Source: Candidatus Schekmanbacteria bacterium (lineage in GTDB: Bacteria > Schekmanbacteria > GWA2-38-11 > J061). From it: 64,000 bases of DNA. The translations under genes and the position numbers were made by a program. Positions 44,728 through 52,887 of the stretch are shown here, one piece after another. The stretch spans positions 281,857 to 345,856 of the forward strand of contig JACRJM010000015.1 in NCBI GenBank assembly GCA_016219965.1, given 5' to 3'. Numbering within the stretch: position 1 is the first letter of the stretch; each line of letters opens with the position of its first letter. The notes under the pieces are model-generated. The model worked only from the letters and a program-made list of their open reading frames with translations, was not told the DNA's origin and ran no database searches.

Positions 44728-46272
44728 TTGGCCAAAGAGTTTATCGTAAATACCACAAGCTATGAGACACGTGTTGCAATCCTTGAGGACAGCGGAGTAG
44801 CTGAGATATTCATTGAGAGGAAAAAAGACAAGGGGTTCGTGGGGAACATTTATAAGGGAAGAGTCACAAAGGTACTTCCTGGTATGCAGGCCGCCTTTGT
44901 TGACATAGGAAATGAAAAGGCAGGATTCCTCTATGTCGGTGATATATGCGATGATAAGCGCGCCTATGAGGGTTTTCTTGAAGGAGAAAAAGATCTCAGC
45001 GACGAGGAAAATGAAGAAGAGCTTTACAATGAGGAAATCCCCGGGAAGAATGTGAGAAAGAGTGAATCTGAACCGCAGATAGAGGACCTTTTGAAAAATG
45101 GACAGGAGCTTCTTGTTCAGGTTTCAAGAGACCCGATAGGAACAAAGGGTCCGCGCCTTACATCCTATATTACACTTCCGGGAAGATACATTGTGTTTAT
45201 GCCCACTGTTGACCACATAGGCGTTTCAAGGAAGATTGAAGACAGGAATGAAAGGTTCAGGCTTAAGAAAATAATATCAGACCTTAACCCGAATAATTAT
45301 GGTTTTATAGTGCGGACTGTCAGCGACGGAAGGACGGAAGAAGAGTTTAAAACGGACATAAACTTCCTTATGAAGCTATGGGAGTCTATAAAAAACAAGT
45401 CAGAGAACAAGACTGCTCCGTCTCTCATCCACACTGACCTTGACCTTATACTGCGTGTCATAAGAGACCTTCTCACGTCAGATGTGGACCGTGTCATAAT
45501 CGATTCTAACGAGGACTACGAGAGATGCCTCAGGTTCGTTCGTGAATACCTGCCAATATATGAAGACAGGATTAAAAAATATGAAGGTACAGAGCCTATA
45601 TTTGATGCCTATGGCATAGAAATAGAGGTAGACAAGGCATTGGGGAAAAAGGTCTGGTTGAAATCAGGCGGCTATATCATCATAGATGAAACTGAAGCGC
45701 TTGTTTCCATAGATGTGAATACCGGACGTTATGTAGGGAAGAAGAACCTTGAAGAGACAATATTAAAGACCAATTTAGAAGCGGTCAAAGAGATTGCTTA
45801 CCAGTTAAGGCTGAGAAACCTGGGCGGGATAATCATTATAGACTTTATAGACATGCAGAAAGAGGATAACCGCGACAAGGTTTTTAGAGCTCTTGAGCAT
45901 GAGATAAGCAAGGACAGGATAAAAACAAATATTCTCAAGATTTCAGAACTCGGGCTTGTCCAGATGACAAGGAAACGCGTAAGGGAATCGCTCAGCAAGT
46001 CGCTATGTCAGCCATGCGAATATTGCGACGGAAGGGGCATGGTGAAATCAGCCACTACCATATGTTTCGAGATACTTCGGAAAATCTCAAAAGAGCTTGG
46101 CAAGGTATCCGGCAGAAAAGTCATGGTGAGCGTGAACCCCGTCATAGCGGACAAGCTTTACGAGGAAGAGAGCAAGGCAATCGAAGAGCTTGAACGGATC
46201 CACCGCAAGAAGCTGGTCATTAAGACGGATTTTGATAGTCATCTGGAAGAGTATGATATCATGGTCATCTGA
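44728..46272 (+). CDS. rng: Ribonuclease G/E family endoribonuclease
   Basis: The 514-residue protein starts at TTG (44728) behind CGGAG. It has an N-terminal S1-like domain (FVGNIYKGRVTKVLPGMQAAFVDIG) with an acidic insert (DLSDEENEEELYNEE), the RNase H-like/DNase I-like catalytic part with SIDVNTGRYVGK and IIIIDFIDM (metal-binding Asp residues), and the zinc-link CQPCEYCDGRG. It processes rRNA and degrades mRNA at the 5' end. It lacks the long RNase E scaffold tail, hence RNase G type. The usual rplU-rpmA genes do not follow. Confidence 0.93.
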   Translation: MAKEFIVNTTSYETRVAILEDSGVAEIFIERKKDKGFVGNIYKGRVTKVLPGMQAAFVDIGNEKAGFLYVGDICDDKRAYEGFLEGEKDLSDEENEEELYNEEIPGKNVRKSESEPQIEDLLKNGQELLVQVSRDPIGTKGPRLTSYITLPGRYIVFMPTVDHIGVSRKIEDRNERFRLKKIISDLNPNNYGFIVRTVSDGRTEEEFKTDINFLMKLWESIKNKSENKTAPSLIHTDLDLILRVIRDLLTSDVDRVIIDSNEDYERCLRFVREYLPIYEDRIKKYEGTEPIFDAYGIEIEVDKALGKKVWLKSGGYIIIDETEALVSIDVNTGRYVGKKNLEETILKTNLEAVKEIAYQLRLRNLGGIIIIDFIDMQKEDNRDKVFRALEHEISKDRIKTNILKISELGLVQMTRKRVRESLSKSLCQPCEYCDGRGMVKSATTICFEILRKISKELGKVSGRKVMVSVNPVIADKLYEEESKAIEELERIHRKKLVIKTDFDSHLEEYDIMVI

Positions 46273-46316
46273 CCATCCTTCAGTAAATTTGACCTTTGGT
46301 GGCATACTTTGTCAGT

Positions 46317-46378
46317 GGCCAACTCGCAAATGCTCACATACGGAAAAGTATGCTCCGCTTTTCTCGTTGTCCGCTTTC
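46317..46378 (+). repeat. 62-bp dispersed intergenic repeat, copy 1
   Basis: This element matches 56682-56743 at 56 of 62 positions by eye. It contains a small hairpin CATAC/GTATG and the core GTATGCTCCGCTTT. It lies just after rng, in a gap with no gene, and runs into a tandem repeat block. Confidence 0.85.
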
Positions 46379-46640
46379 GCGTCTGCCATCCAAATCTCAA
46401 ATTTACAAAAAAATATATCTTCCTCGCCTGACGTCAAATCCCGCATTTGCGAAAAACATAAACAATCTGCTTTCGCGTCTGCTATCTAAATCTTACGTTT
46501 GCAAAAAAATATTGCTTCGTCGCCTGACTCCAAATCCGAGAACATAAACTATCAGCTTTCGCGTCTGCCATCCAAATCTCAAATTTACAAAAAATATTGC
46601 TTTCTCGCCTCACATCCAAATCCCACATTTGCGAAAAAAT
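46373..46640 (+). repeat. Three degenerate tandem units of about 90 bp
   Basis: Three units begin with GCTTTCGCGTCTGC at 46373, 46469 and 46555 and share ATCCAAATCTCAAATTTACA-like and TCGCCTGAC-like blocks, with lengths of about 96, 86 and 86 bases. The third is closest to the first. No long frame covers them. They fill most of the 400-base gap between rng and the HEPN remnant. Confidence 0.8.
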
Positions 46641-46676
46641 AGCTAAGCAGCCATTTCCTCTTTCAGGTGTAATCAG

Positions 46677-47085
46677 TTAAAACAATGGCAAATGGGAAAG
46701 CTTGAGTTTTTTTGACACGAATTGTTTAACAGTTTCCGCAAGCTTGATTGCTTTTTCAGTTTCTTCAGCAGTTGGCATATAGAAATCATCAGGATACCGT
46801 GCTTCAACTGCATAATCCGTCAGATTTTCAATTTTATCATTATTTAATATCTCAAAACTATTGTCTATTGTCATACATTGCGAGATAAGCAAAGAGATGT
46901 TGTGAGTTTTGCTTATCTCCTTGCCATGAAAGATGAGATACGCCTTAAGATATTTCTCAACGCATTGCTGCATGTGAAAGCAGACCATATCTGTTGCAGG
47001 CATCTACGGATGCCTGTTCATCTCGACCTGTTTTCAGATCGTTCTCTGCTTTTATGATCCATTTTTTCACAATATCTTCATTCAT
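46677..47085 (-). pseudogene. HEPN-domain toxin gene broken by a frameshift
   Basis: The proper start is the ATG at 47085, overlapping the stop of the nucleotidyltransferase gene (ATGA), giving MNEDIVKKWIIKAENDLKTG, the usual HEPN opening. This frame ends after about 38 codons. The rest of the domain (ATDMVCFHMQQCVEKYLKAY, GKEISKTHNISLL, YAVEARYPDDFYMPTAEE) lies in another frame from about 47003. The shift lies within or near an inverted repeat CAGGCAT/ATGCCTG (46997-47016). HEPN/MNT pairs act as toxin-antitoxin modules; this toxin may be inactive unless an internal ATG at 47003 is used. Confidence 0.75.
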
Positions 47086-47417
47086 AACAGTATGCCTTCT
47101 TTTGCAGCATAATAGGTTACATAGCCGACATTCTTAGACTGTTCCAGATAACTTTCTTCAGATTTAACTATTACGTCAACATCAATAAAAGCTTCAGCCA
47201 GGCGATGGCGGATTCTTCCAACTATATTAAGCCTATCTCTGCGTTCAATCTCTCTGTCCACAACCACCAGAAAGTCCCAGTCGCTGTCAGGTTTTGATGC
47301 CCCTTTTGCCCTGCTACCGAATAGCAGGATTGACTTAACGTTAATGTTGTTTGCAGCAAATTCTTCTTTAATTGCCTTAACAACCATATCTTTTTGTAAA
47401 AGTTCTTCTTCTGTCAT
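47082..47417 (-). CDS. MNT-type nucleotidyltransferase (antitoxin of HEPN/MNT pair)
   Basis: The 111-residue protein has the minimal nucleotidyltransferase signature SILLFGSRAKGASKPDSDWD, with GSRA and the DSDWD metal-binding Asp pair, and a third Asp in FIDVDVIV. Such MNT proteins modify and silence their HEPN partner by AMPylation. The ATG at 47417 has AGGGA before it; an upstream GTG is less likely. It overlaps the HEPN start by 4 bases, as usual for the pair, although the HEPN frame is broken here. Confidence 0.85.
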   Translation of the reverse strand: MTEEELLQKDMVVKAIKEEFAANNINVKSILLFGSRAKGASKPDSDWDFLVVVDREIERRDRLNIVGRIRHRLAEAFIDVDVIVKSEESYLEQSKNVGYVTYYAAKEGILL

Positions 47418-47543
47418 ATATTTCCCTGCAGATTTAATATACCTCACATTTTATATTATCTTCTTTAATGGCGAGCCTCAAGGATTAATTGCCCAAACTT
47501 AATTAAAAAAAGATAATTGTGTGGTGCAAAAGCAGAAAGATAT

Positions 47544-48167
47544 TCAGAACAAATTCACCAGCAGCTTTGATACCGCCGGCAATGCCAGGTCGGATTCGAT
47601 GATGAGGATAAGAACGCCGCAGACTTTCAGCGTCCAGAGGCTGATATTGATGCCCGGAGGGCAGAGGGTTGAGAGGGTTCGCAAAACTTTTGGGAAATCT
47701 TTTTGCTCCAAAGGCTGTTCTTTGTTGTGAAGGGAAGAGATTACAATAAGAAAAGAGCCGCAGAGAAACCGGAGAAGAAAAATCGAGATTGTGTGAATCT
47801 TCACTGAGTCCTCAGAGAGAAATGTTGCGATAAAAAGCAGAATCAGGATAAATATCAGCGATGCGATCAGAGCTTTTCTTCTCTGGATAAAAGAAGCGAA
47901 TTTCAGCATTCCCTCCATGTGCTTTTTACTGCACACTGCAAAACTTATATTTGTGCTTTCAGTCTGTTCAACCAATTCTTTGCCGCACCATAAGCATTGT
48001 TTCCCTGCATTAAGGGCAGTATGAATCCTCCCTGAGAGGAAACATATTATTAAAAACCCGGCTGCTATCAGAATAGCTGTAAGGATGTTTTTCCCGGGGA
48101 ATAGAAGAATGAATATTGAGATTGGAAGAAGCGAGAAAATGAAATAATCGGTGGTTCTTTTAACCAT
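47544..48167 (-). CDS. Membrane protein of unknown function with a Cys pair
   Basis: The 207-residue protein has two hydrophobic helices at the N-terminus (SLLPISIFILLFPG, ILIAAGFLIICFL), a cytosolic or periplasmic loop with CLWCGKELVEQ (CxxC, about residues 58-61) followed by SFAVCSKKHMEG, and three further membrane spans. A zinc-ribbon-like site is possible. No family is recognised. It overlaps the 3' end of the MFS gene by 8 bases, so it is the last gene of the TetR-EmrAB operon and may be an accessory component. Confidence 0.65.
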   Translation of the reverse strand: MVKRTTDYFIFSLLPISIFILLFPGKNILTAILIAAGFLIICFLSGRIHTALNAGKQCLWCGKELVEQTESTNISFAVCSKKHMEGMLKFASFIQRRKALIASLIFILILLFIATFLSEDSVKIHTISIFLLRFLCGSFLIVISSLHNKEQPLEQKDFPKVLRTLSTLCPPGINISLWTLKVCGVLILIIESDLALPAVSKLLVNLF

Positions 48168-49695
48168 GACGGCGCCTTGTGTTGTTTAACAGGAAAGCAA
48201 GAGGAAGGATACAGAGATTAAGTATGCAGAGAAGATAGAACATATCAGCGAATGAGTACATTAATGCCTGCCGAAGTGTCATATTGTAAATCATCTCAAG
48301 TGTGGTTTGGGCAGTGGCTGTACCTGCGGCTAAAGTCCGTTTTAAAAGCTCGCTTGTCCTCTCATATGCCATTACGAAACTGAAGTTATAGATATTTAGT
48401 TTTTCACTGAGCATTGATTGATGAAACTGCGCCCTTCTTGAAAGCTGTGTCATGACAAAGGCTGTACCAAAACTTCCTCCAAGATTTCTCAGAAGGTTGA
48501 ACATCCCTGTGGCGTTTCCCATCTGTTCTTTCGGGATGGTGCTCATTGTGGCAGTCATTAATGGCACAAAGAAGAAGGCGACTCCCACACCCTGCACAAT
48601 TCTTGGTATAAGAATATTTGTAAAGCTTGCATCAAGGCTAAGCTGTGACATCATGTAAACAGCATAGCTTCCAATTATAAGCCCTACGACAAGTATTTTC
48701 CTTGCATCAAAAAATCTAAGAAGAATTCCTGTTATAGGCATGAAAAGAAGTATTGTAAGACCCCCGGGTCCAAGGACCATTCCGGCAAGTGTTGCTGTGT
48801 AACCCATGAGCGTTTGAAGAAAAATAGGGTAGAGTACTATGCTTGCGAACATTCCGAAGAAACCGAAAAACATCATCATGCTTCCGCTGGTGAAAGAAAT
48901 ATCTTTCATTACCCTTAAGTTCACAACAGGATTTTTAACGAAGAATAGTTCTATCACAACGAAGACTACAAGGCTCACGGCTGCGATTGCAGTTAAATAA
49001 ATGATGAAGTTCGATGAAAACCAATCCTCCCTTTCACCCTTGTCGAGGACTATCTGCAAAGCGCCAAGTCCAATGGCAAGAAAGCTCAATCCGAAATAAT
49101 CAATCTTCCCCGGAGCCTTCCTGATGTAGGGAGGATCATAGATAAAGAGCATGACCATTATTACAGACAAAATACAGATAGGAATGTTGATGTAAAATAT
49201 CCATCTCCATGAAAGGTTGTCGGTGATCCATCCGCCGACTATGGGTCCGATGACAGGCGCGATGACGACACCAATTCCGTATGCAGCCATTGCCATACCG
49301 TGTTCAGCCACTGGAAATGTCTCAAGGAGTATTGCCTGTGATAAAGGTTGTAAAGCGCCTCCTCCAAGACCCTGTAATACCCTGAAGAATACAAGGCTCA
49401 TAAGATTTGGGGCAGACCCGCAAAGAAACGATGAGACACTGAAGATCATAATGCAAAAAATCAGAAAACGTTTTCTTCCCATCAAACTGCTAAGCCAGCC
49501 TGTTATGGGCAATATTATCGCATTTGATACGAGATAGGATGTCAGAACCCAGGTGGCTTCATCAACGGAAGCGCTGAATGTTCCCCTGATATGATTTAAT
49601 GACACGTTTGCAACGCTTGTGTCCATTATCTCAACAAAAGTCGGCAGTATGACTGTGAAAGCCACAAGCCACTTGTTTATTTTTGGAACTGACAT
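48160..49695 (-). CDS. EmrB/QacA-type DHA2 multidrug efflux permease
   Basis: The 511-residue MFS protein has 14 predicted spans and DHA2 sites: FVEIMDTSVANVSLNHI in helix 1, WLSSLMGRKRFLI in loop 2-3 (motif A), FRVLQGLGGGALQPLSQA in helix 4 and GPIVGGWITDNLSWRWIFYIN at helices 5-6 (motif C region). It exports hydrophobic toxic compounds with the membrane fusion protein encoded just upstream. The two form the EmrAB arrangement. Confidence 0.92.
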   Translation of the reverse strand: MSVPKINKWLVAFTVILPTFVEIMDTSVANVSLNHIRGTFSASVDEATWVLTSYLVSNAIILPITGWLSSLMGRKRFLIFCIMIFSVSSFLCGSAPNLMSLVFFRVLQGLGGGALQPLSQAILLETFPVAEHGMAMAAYGIGVVIAPVIGPIVGGWITDNLSWRWIFYINIPICILSVIMVMLFIYDPPYIRKAPGKIDYFGLSFLAIGLGALQIVLDKGEREDWFSSNFIIYLTAIAAVSLVVFVVIELFFVKNPVVNLRVMKDISFTSGSMMMFFGFFGMFASIVLYPIFLQTLMGYTATLAGMVLGPGGLTILLFMPITGILLRFFDARKILVVGLIIGSYAVYMMSQLSLDASFTNILIPRIVQGVGVAFFFVPLMTATMSTIPKEQMGNATGMFNLLRNLGGSFGTAFVMTQLSRRAQFHQSMLSEKLNIYNFSFVMAYERTSELLKRTLAAGTATAQTTLEMIYNMTLRQALMYSFADMFYLLCILNLCILPLAFLLNNTRRRHG

Positions 49696-49715
49696 GAAGT
49701 GCCCGTTAGCCTTAG

Positions 49716-50780
49716 TTATTCTGAAAGTGGTACTATAATATTACAGGACATTCCTACCCGCAGAATATGATCCGGGTCCTGATCTTTATCAAGGAGGATC
49801 TTTACAGGAATTCGCTGCACGACCTTGACCCAGTTTCCGGTGGCATTCTCAGGAGGAAGGAGAGAAAATGCGCCGCCTGTACCTGCCATTATGGATTCGA
49901 TGTGTCCGCTGAATTTCATGTCAGGGAAAGTGTCAACTTCTATGTCTGCCTTCATTCCGGGTTTCAGCTTTTCAACCTGATTTTCCTTGAAATTGGCTTC
50001 TATCCATACATCATTTAAAGGAATAATCGCAAAAAGCGGCTGTCCCTCAGATATCCTGTTTCCCGTTTCGATGCTCTTTTTCGTTATATAGCCGTCTGCA
50101 GGGGAATATATCGAAGTATATTCATAGTCAAGTTCTGACTGTCTGAGCTCGGCAGCTTTTTCGCGGATGATCGCTTCGTCATTGTCTTTCGAGACCATTG
50201 CCTCGGCCTGCTTTAGATTTTCCTCATCAGCTTTAACCTGAGCTACAGCGACATTATAATTGGTCAGCGCAAGGTCATATTTTTCCTTTGGATAAACGGC
50301 TTTTTCGTAAAGCGTTTTCGCCCTGTTCAGTTCGATTTTTGAAAGCTCAAGTTTTGATTTTGAATATTCTATTTGCGCTTTTGCTGATTCTACTGCGGCA
50401 TATCTTCGTTTTATTTCCTGTTTGGCAACCTCAAGGGCTGCACGATTTTTTTCTATAGTTACTTCATAGTCAGCAGGGTCTATTTTTACCAGAATATCTC
50501 CCTGCTTTACCGGCATATTGTCTCTTACAAAAACCTCCTTGACCGTGCCGTCAATCCGCGAACTTATTGTGAAAAGGTGTCCTTTTACATAGGCATTGTC
50601 GGTGATTATGTTAGTCGAAAGGTATTTCCAGTAATAGTAGCCTGCTGTACTTCCGGCAGCTAAAATAATAAGCAGGATTATAATACCGGTTATCTTTCTG
50701 CCTCCGTTATTATTGTTCCTGCTTGCAGGTTTCTTATCTTTCTCCACTTTGCTTTCAGACAATTTACTTTCCTCGCTCAT
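49716..50780 (-). CDS. EmrA/HlyD-family membrane fusion protein
   Basis: The 354-residue protein has one N-terminal membrane span (GIIILLIILAAGSTAGYYYW), the lipoyl half-motif TVKEVFVRDNMPVKQGDILVKIDP, a long coiled-coil hairpin (about residues 120-205) and the second half YSPADGYITKKSIETGNRISEGQPL. It bridges the inner membrane EmrB to an outer membrane channel, which is not encoded nearby. AAGGGA lies inside the end of the tetR gene, which it overlaps by 17 bases. Confidence 0.92.
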   Translation of the reverse strand: MSEESKLSESKVEKDKKPASRNNNNGGRKITGIIILLIILAAGSTAGYYYWKYLSTNIITDNAYVKGHLFTISSRIDGTVKEVFVRDNMPVKQGDILVKIDPADYEVTIEKNRAALEVAKQEIKRRYAAVESAKAQIEYSKSKLELSKIELNRAKTLYEKAVYPKEKYDLALTNYNVAVAQVKADEENLKQAEAMVSKDNDEAIIREKAAELRQSELDYEYTSIYSPADGYITKKSIETGNRISEGQPLFAIIPLNDVWIEANFKENQVEKLKPGMKADIEVDTFPDMKFSGHIESIMAGTGGAFSLLPPENATGNWVKVVQRIPVKILLDKDQDPDHILRVGMSCNIIVPLSE

Positions 50781-51384
50781 CGTTTACAGTCCCTTTAAGA
50801 AAGAGTTGTACATATTCACGGACAACATGTTTTTGATTGAATTTCTTTATCTCCTTTTCAAAGAAGAATTCCTGGTTCATAAAATAAAAGAAGAACATCC
50901 CGAAAAACGCCCTTGCTGCAAGAGGAGAATCAAACTTTCTGAGCTTGCGCGATTTTGAAAACTTGCCCAGATAATTAACGAAATGTTTGAACACCTTTTC
51001 TACAAGATTCTTGTATATCATCCGCGCATGGGTAGGGTGATTATATGCCTCGGTTGTCATTATTCTTACGAGATTCTTGTTCCTGTATAGATTGTCAATG
51101 AAACTACCGGCAAGAAGCTCAAGTGCTTCGGTATATGAAAGATGTTCGAGCTTTGGTTCCAGTTCCTCTATGCGGGCAAGAAAGGAGTAATGCTCTATGA
51201 CCTTTTTGAACAGGTTTTCCTTGCTATCAAAATGGCGGAAAAGGGTTATCTCGTTTACACCTGAAGCATCTGCCAGCATCTTCGTGGTGCTCCCCCTGTA
51301 GCCATATTGCGAGAAGACATCGAAGGCTTTCTCAAGTATCTGTTCTTCAGTCAAAGCCGTGTTCGTATTTTTAGGCCGCGCCAT
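50764..51384 (-). CDS. TetR-family regulator of the efflux operon
   Basis: The 206-residue regulator has an N-terminal HTH: ILEKAFDVFSQYGYRGSTTKMLADASGVNEITLFRHF ends with the typical LFRHFDSKENLF. The C-terminal helices bind an unknown ligand, presumably an EmrB substrate. The ATG at 51384 has AGGAT 6 bases upstream and gives MARPK; an earlier in-frame start is not supported. It is first in a four-gene operon and has a palindrome in its own promoter, so autorepression is likely. Confidence 0.9.
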   Translation of the reverse strand: MARPKNTNTALTEEQILEKAFDVFSQYGYRGSTTKMLADASGVNEITLFRHFDSKENLFKKVIEHYSFLARIEELEPKLEHLSYTEALELLAGSFIDNLYRNKNLVRIMTTEAYNHPTHARMIYKNLVEKVFKHFVNYLGKFSKSRKLRKFDSPLAARAFFGMFFFYFMNQEFFFEKEIKKFNQKHVVREYVQLFLKGTVNDERGK

Positions 51385-51411
51385 ATCTATCCTGTAATAT
51401 ATCAAAAGAAT

Positions 51412-51448
51412 GTAAGTACTTACTACATAATTCGCAATTCACTGTCAA
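51412..51448 (-). promoter_or_regulatory. Promoter and palindromic operator of the TetR-EmrAB operon
   Basis: On the reverse strand TTGACA (51448-51443) is followed after 17 bases by TAGTAA (51425-51420). The perfect 12-bp palindrome GTAAGTACTTAC (51412-51423) overlaps the -10 box and the start region, 28 bases before the ATG at 51384. This is a classical place for a TetR operator. Confidence 0.65.
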
Positions 51449-51526
51449 GAAAATCCAGGACTGTTAAGCTACGACCTTTTTATCTCAAACTCCCATATCT
51501 CAAAATTATCCACTTGCTGAATGTTT

Positions 51527-51556
51527 TTGACTTGGAGGCGACCTCTCCTGTATAAA
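51527..51556 (+). promoter_or_regulatory. Promoter of the LarA-like gene cluster with palindrome in the spacer
   Basis: TTGACT (51527-51532), 18 bases and TATAAA (51551-51556) precede the ATG at 51567 by 10 bases, so the leader would be 0-4 bases. The spacer holds GAGG-CGA-CCTC (51535-51545), which could be a short operator. No Shine-Dalgarno is seen. Confidence 0.6.
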
Positions 51557-51566
51557 AATAATCCTT

Positions 51567-52862
51567 ATGAATATAAAATTTTTATCAGGAACGAAGCCGC
51601 AGGGGCTGTATAGCGAAAAACTCCCCAGATTCATTGATATAGTCTGCGATTTTAAGAGACCAAAGGTTCCTAATATAGAGGACTCCTTGAGGAAGAATAT
51701 CCTCTCACTCGCTTCTCTAAAAAAACTTCCTAAAGGCGCATCTGTCGGAATAACGGCAGGAAGCCGCGGAATAAGCGGATATTGTGACATTCTTAAGATT
51801 GCAGGCGAGCTTCTTCGCTCGCAGGGATTAAAACCTTTTGCAATCCCTGCAATGGGAAGCCACGGAGGAGGAACTGCGGAAGGGAGAAGAGAGATACTGA
51901 AAGGAATGGGTATTACGGAAAAGTCATGCGGCATACCAATAAGGGGAGGAGATAGCTATGTTAAGATAGGCACTCTTCCCAACGGCATTACAGTTTATAC
52001 CGACAGGGAAGCGCTTGGTGCTGACGGAATAATAATCTTTAACAGGATAAAGCCTCACACTGATTTCGAGGGTACGCATGAGAGTGGGCTGCTCAAGATG
52101 ACGGCAGTCGGTCTTGGAGGACCTCAGGGAGCTGCCCAGATACACAGCATGGGAATCAAAGGACTAAAAGAATGCATAATCCCGGCTGCAAAAAAAATCT
52201 TTTCAGCCATTCATCTTATGGCAGGTCTCGGAATAGTTGAAAACAGCGCCGGTGAGACAGCGATTATAAAAGCCTTTGAAGCAGATGAGATAATTGACGG
52301 AGAAAAGAAGCTCCTAAAGATTGCAAAAAAACTTCATCCTTCTTTACCTGCCGGCAACATTGACCTCCTTGTTGTTGACCGCATGGGAAAAGAGATAAGC
52401 GGGACAGGGATGGACACGCATGTGATAGGCAGGAAGGTGATTCGTTTTGAACATGAGAGTGAAAAGCCGCGTATAACAAGGATTGTAGTTTTAGATCTTA
52501 CACGGCAGTCGAAGGGGAATGCTGCGGGGCTTGCGCTTGCTGACATAATAACTGAGAGATTTTTCAAGAAAATAGATTTTGATGCCTTTTATTTTAATGC
52601 CATAACTTCAACATTCATTGACAGGGGGAAGATCCCTGTTGTGGTTAAAAACGACCGTGAGGCCTTTGCTCTTGCTATAAAATCAGCATGGGTAAGAGCT
52701 CCGGAAAGGGCAAGGATTATCAGAATAAAAGATACTCTGAGCTTAGAACGCATGTCGGTTTCAGAGGATGTGTACCGTTCAATTGCTGGAAATAAATCTA
52801 TTTCAAAAAAAGGTGGTTTTTATAATTTAAGATTTGATGCACGGGGAAATCTGGTAAGATAG
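51567..52862 (+). CDS. LarA-like (DUF2088-related) protein, possible nickel-pincer epimerase
   Basis: The 431-residue protein has features of the lactate racemase superfamily: GASVGITAGSRGISGY near residue 60, FAIPAMGSHGGGTAEGRREI (about 91-110), GIIIFNRIKPHTDFEG with His, and a C-terminal half with TGMDTHVIGRK. LarA enzymes use a covalent nickel-pincer nucleotide to racemise 2-hydroxy acids. The match is to the superfamily, not to LarA itself, so the substrate is open. It starts a four-gene forward cluster with an aminotransferase, a sugar kinase and a dehydrogenase. larB, larC and larE maturation genes are not in the window. Confidence 0.65.
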   Translation: MNIKFLSGTKPQGLYSEKLPRFIDIVCDFKRPKVPNIEDSLRKNILSLASLKKLPKGASVGITAGSRGISGYCDILKIAGELLRSQGLKPFAIPAMGSHGGGTAEGRREILKGMGITEKSCGIPIRGGDSYVKIGTLPNGITVYTDREALGADGIIIFNRIKPHTDFEGTHESGLLKMTAVGLGGPQGAAQIHSMGIKGLKECIIPAAKKIFSAIHLMAGLGIVENSAGETAIIKAFEADEIIDGEKKLLKIAKKLHPSLPAGNIDLLVVDRMGKEISGTGMDTHVIGRKVIRFEHESEKPRITRIVVLDLTRQSKGNAAGLALADIITERFFKKIDFDAFYFNAITSTFIDRGKIPVVVKNDREAFALAIKSAWVRAPERARIIRIKDTLSLERMSVSEDVYRSIAGNKSISKKGGFYNLRFDARGNLVR

Positions 52863-52887
52863 AAAATAAAAAAACTGAGGATAATTT

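Noticed and set aside
46373-46640. Possible CRISPR array
   Set aside because: The three units are about 90 bases long and degenerate along their full length, with no short constant repeats separated by unique spacers of equal size.
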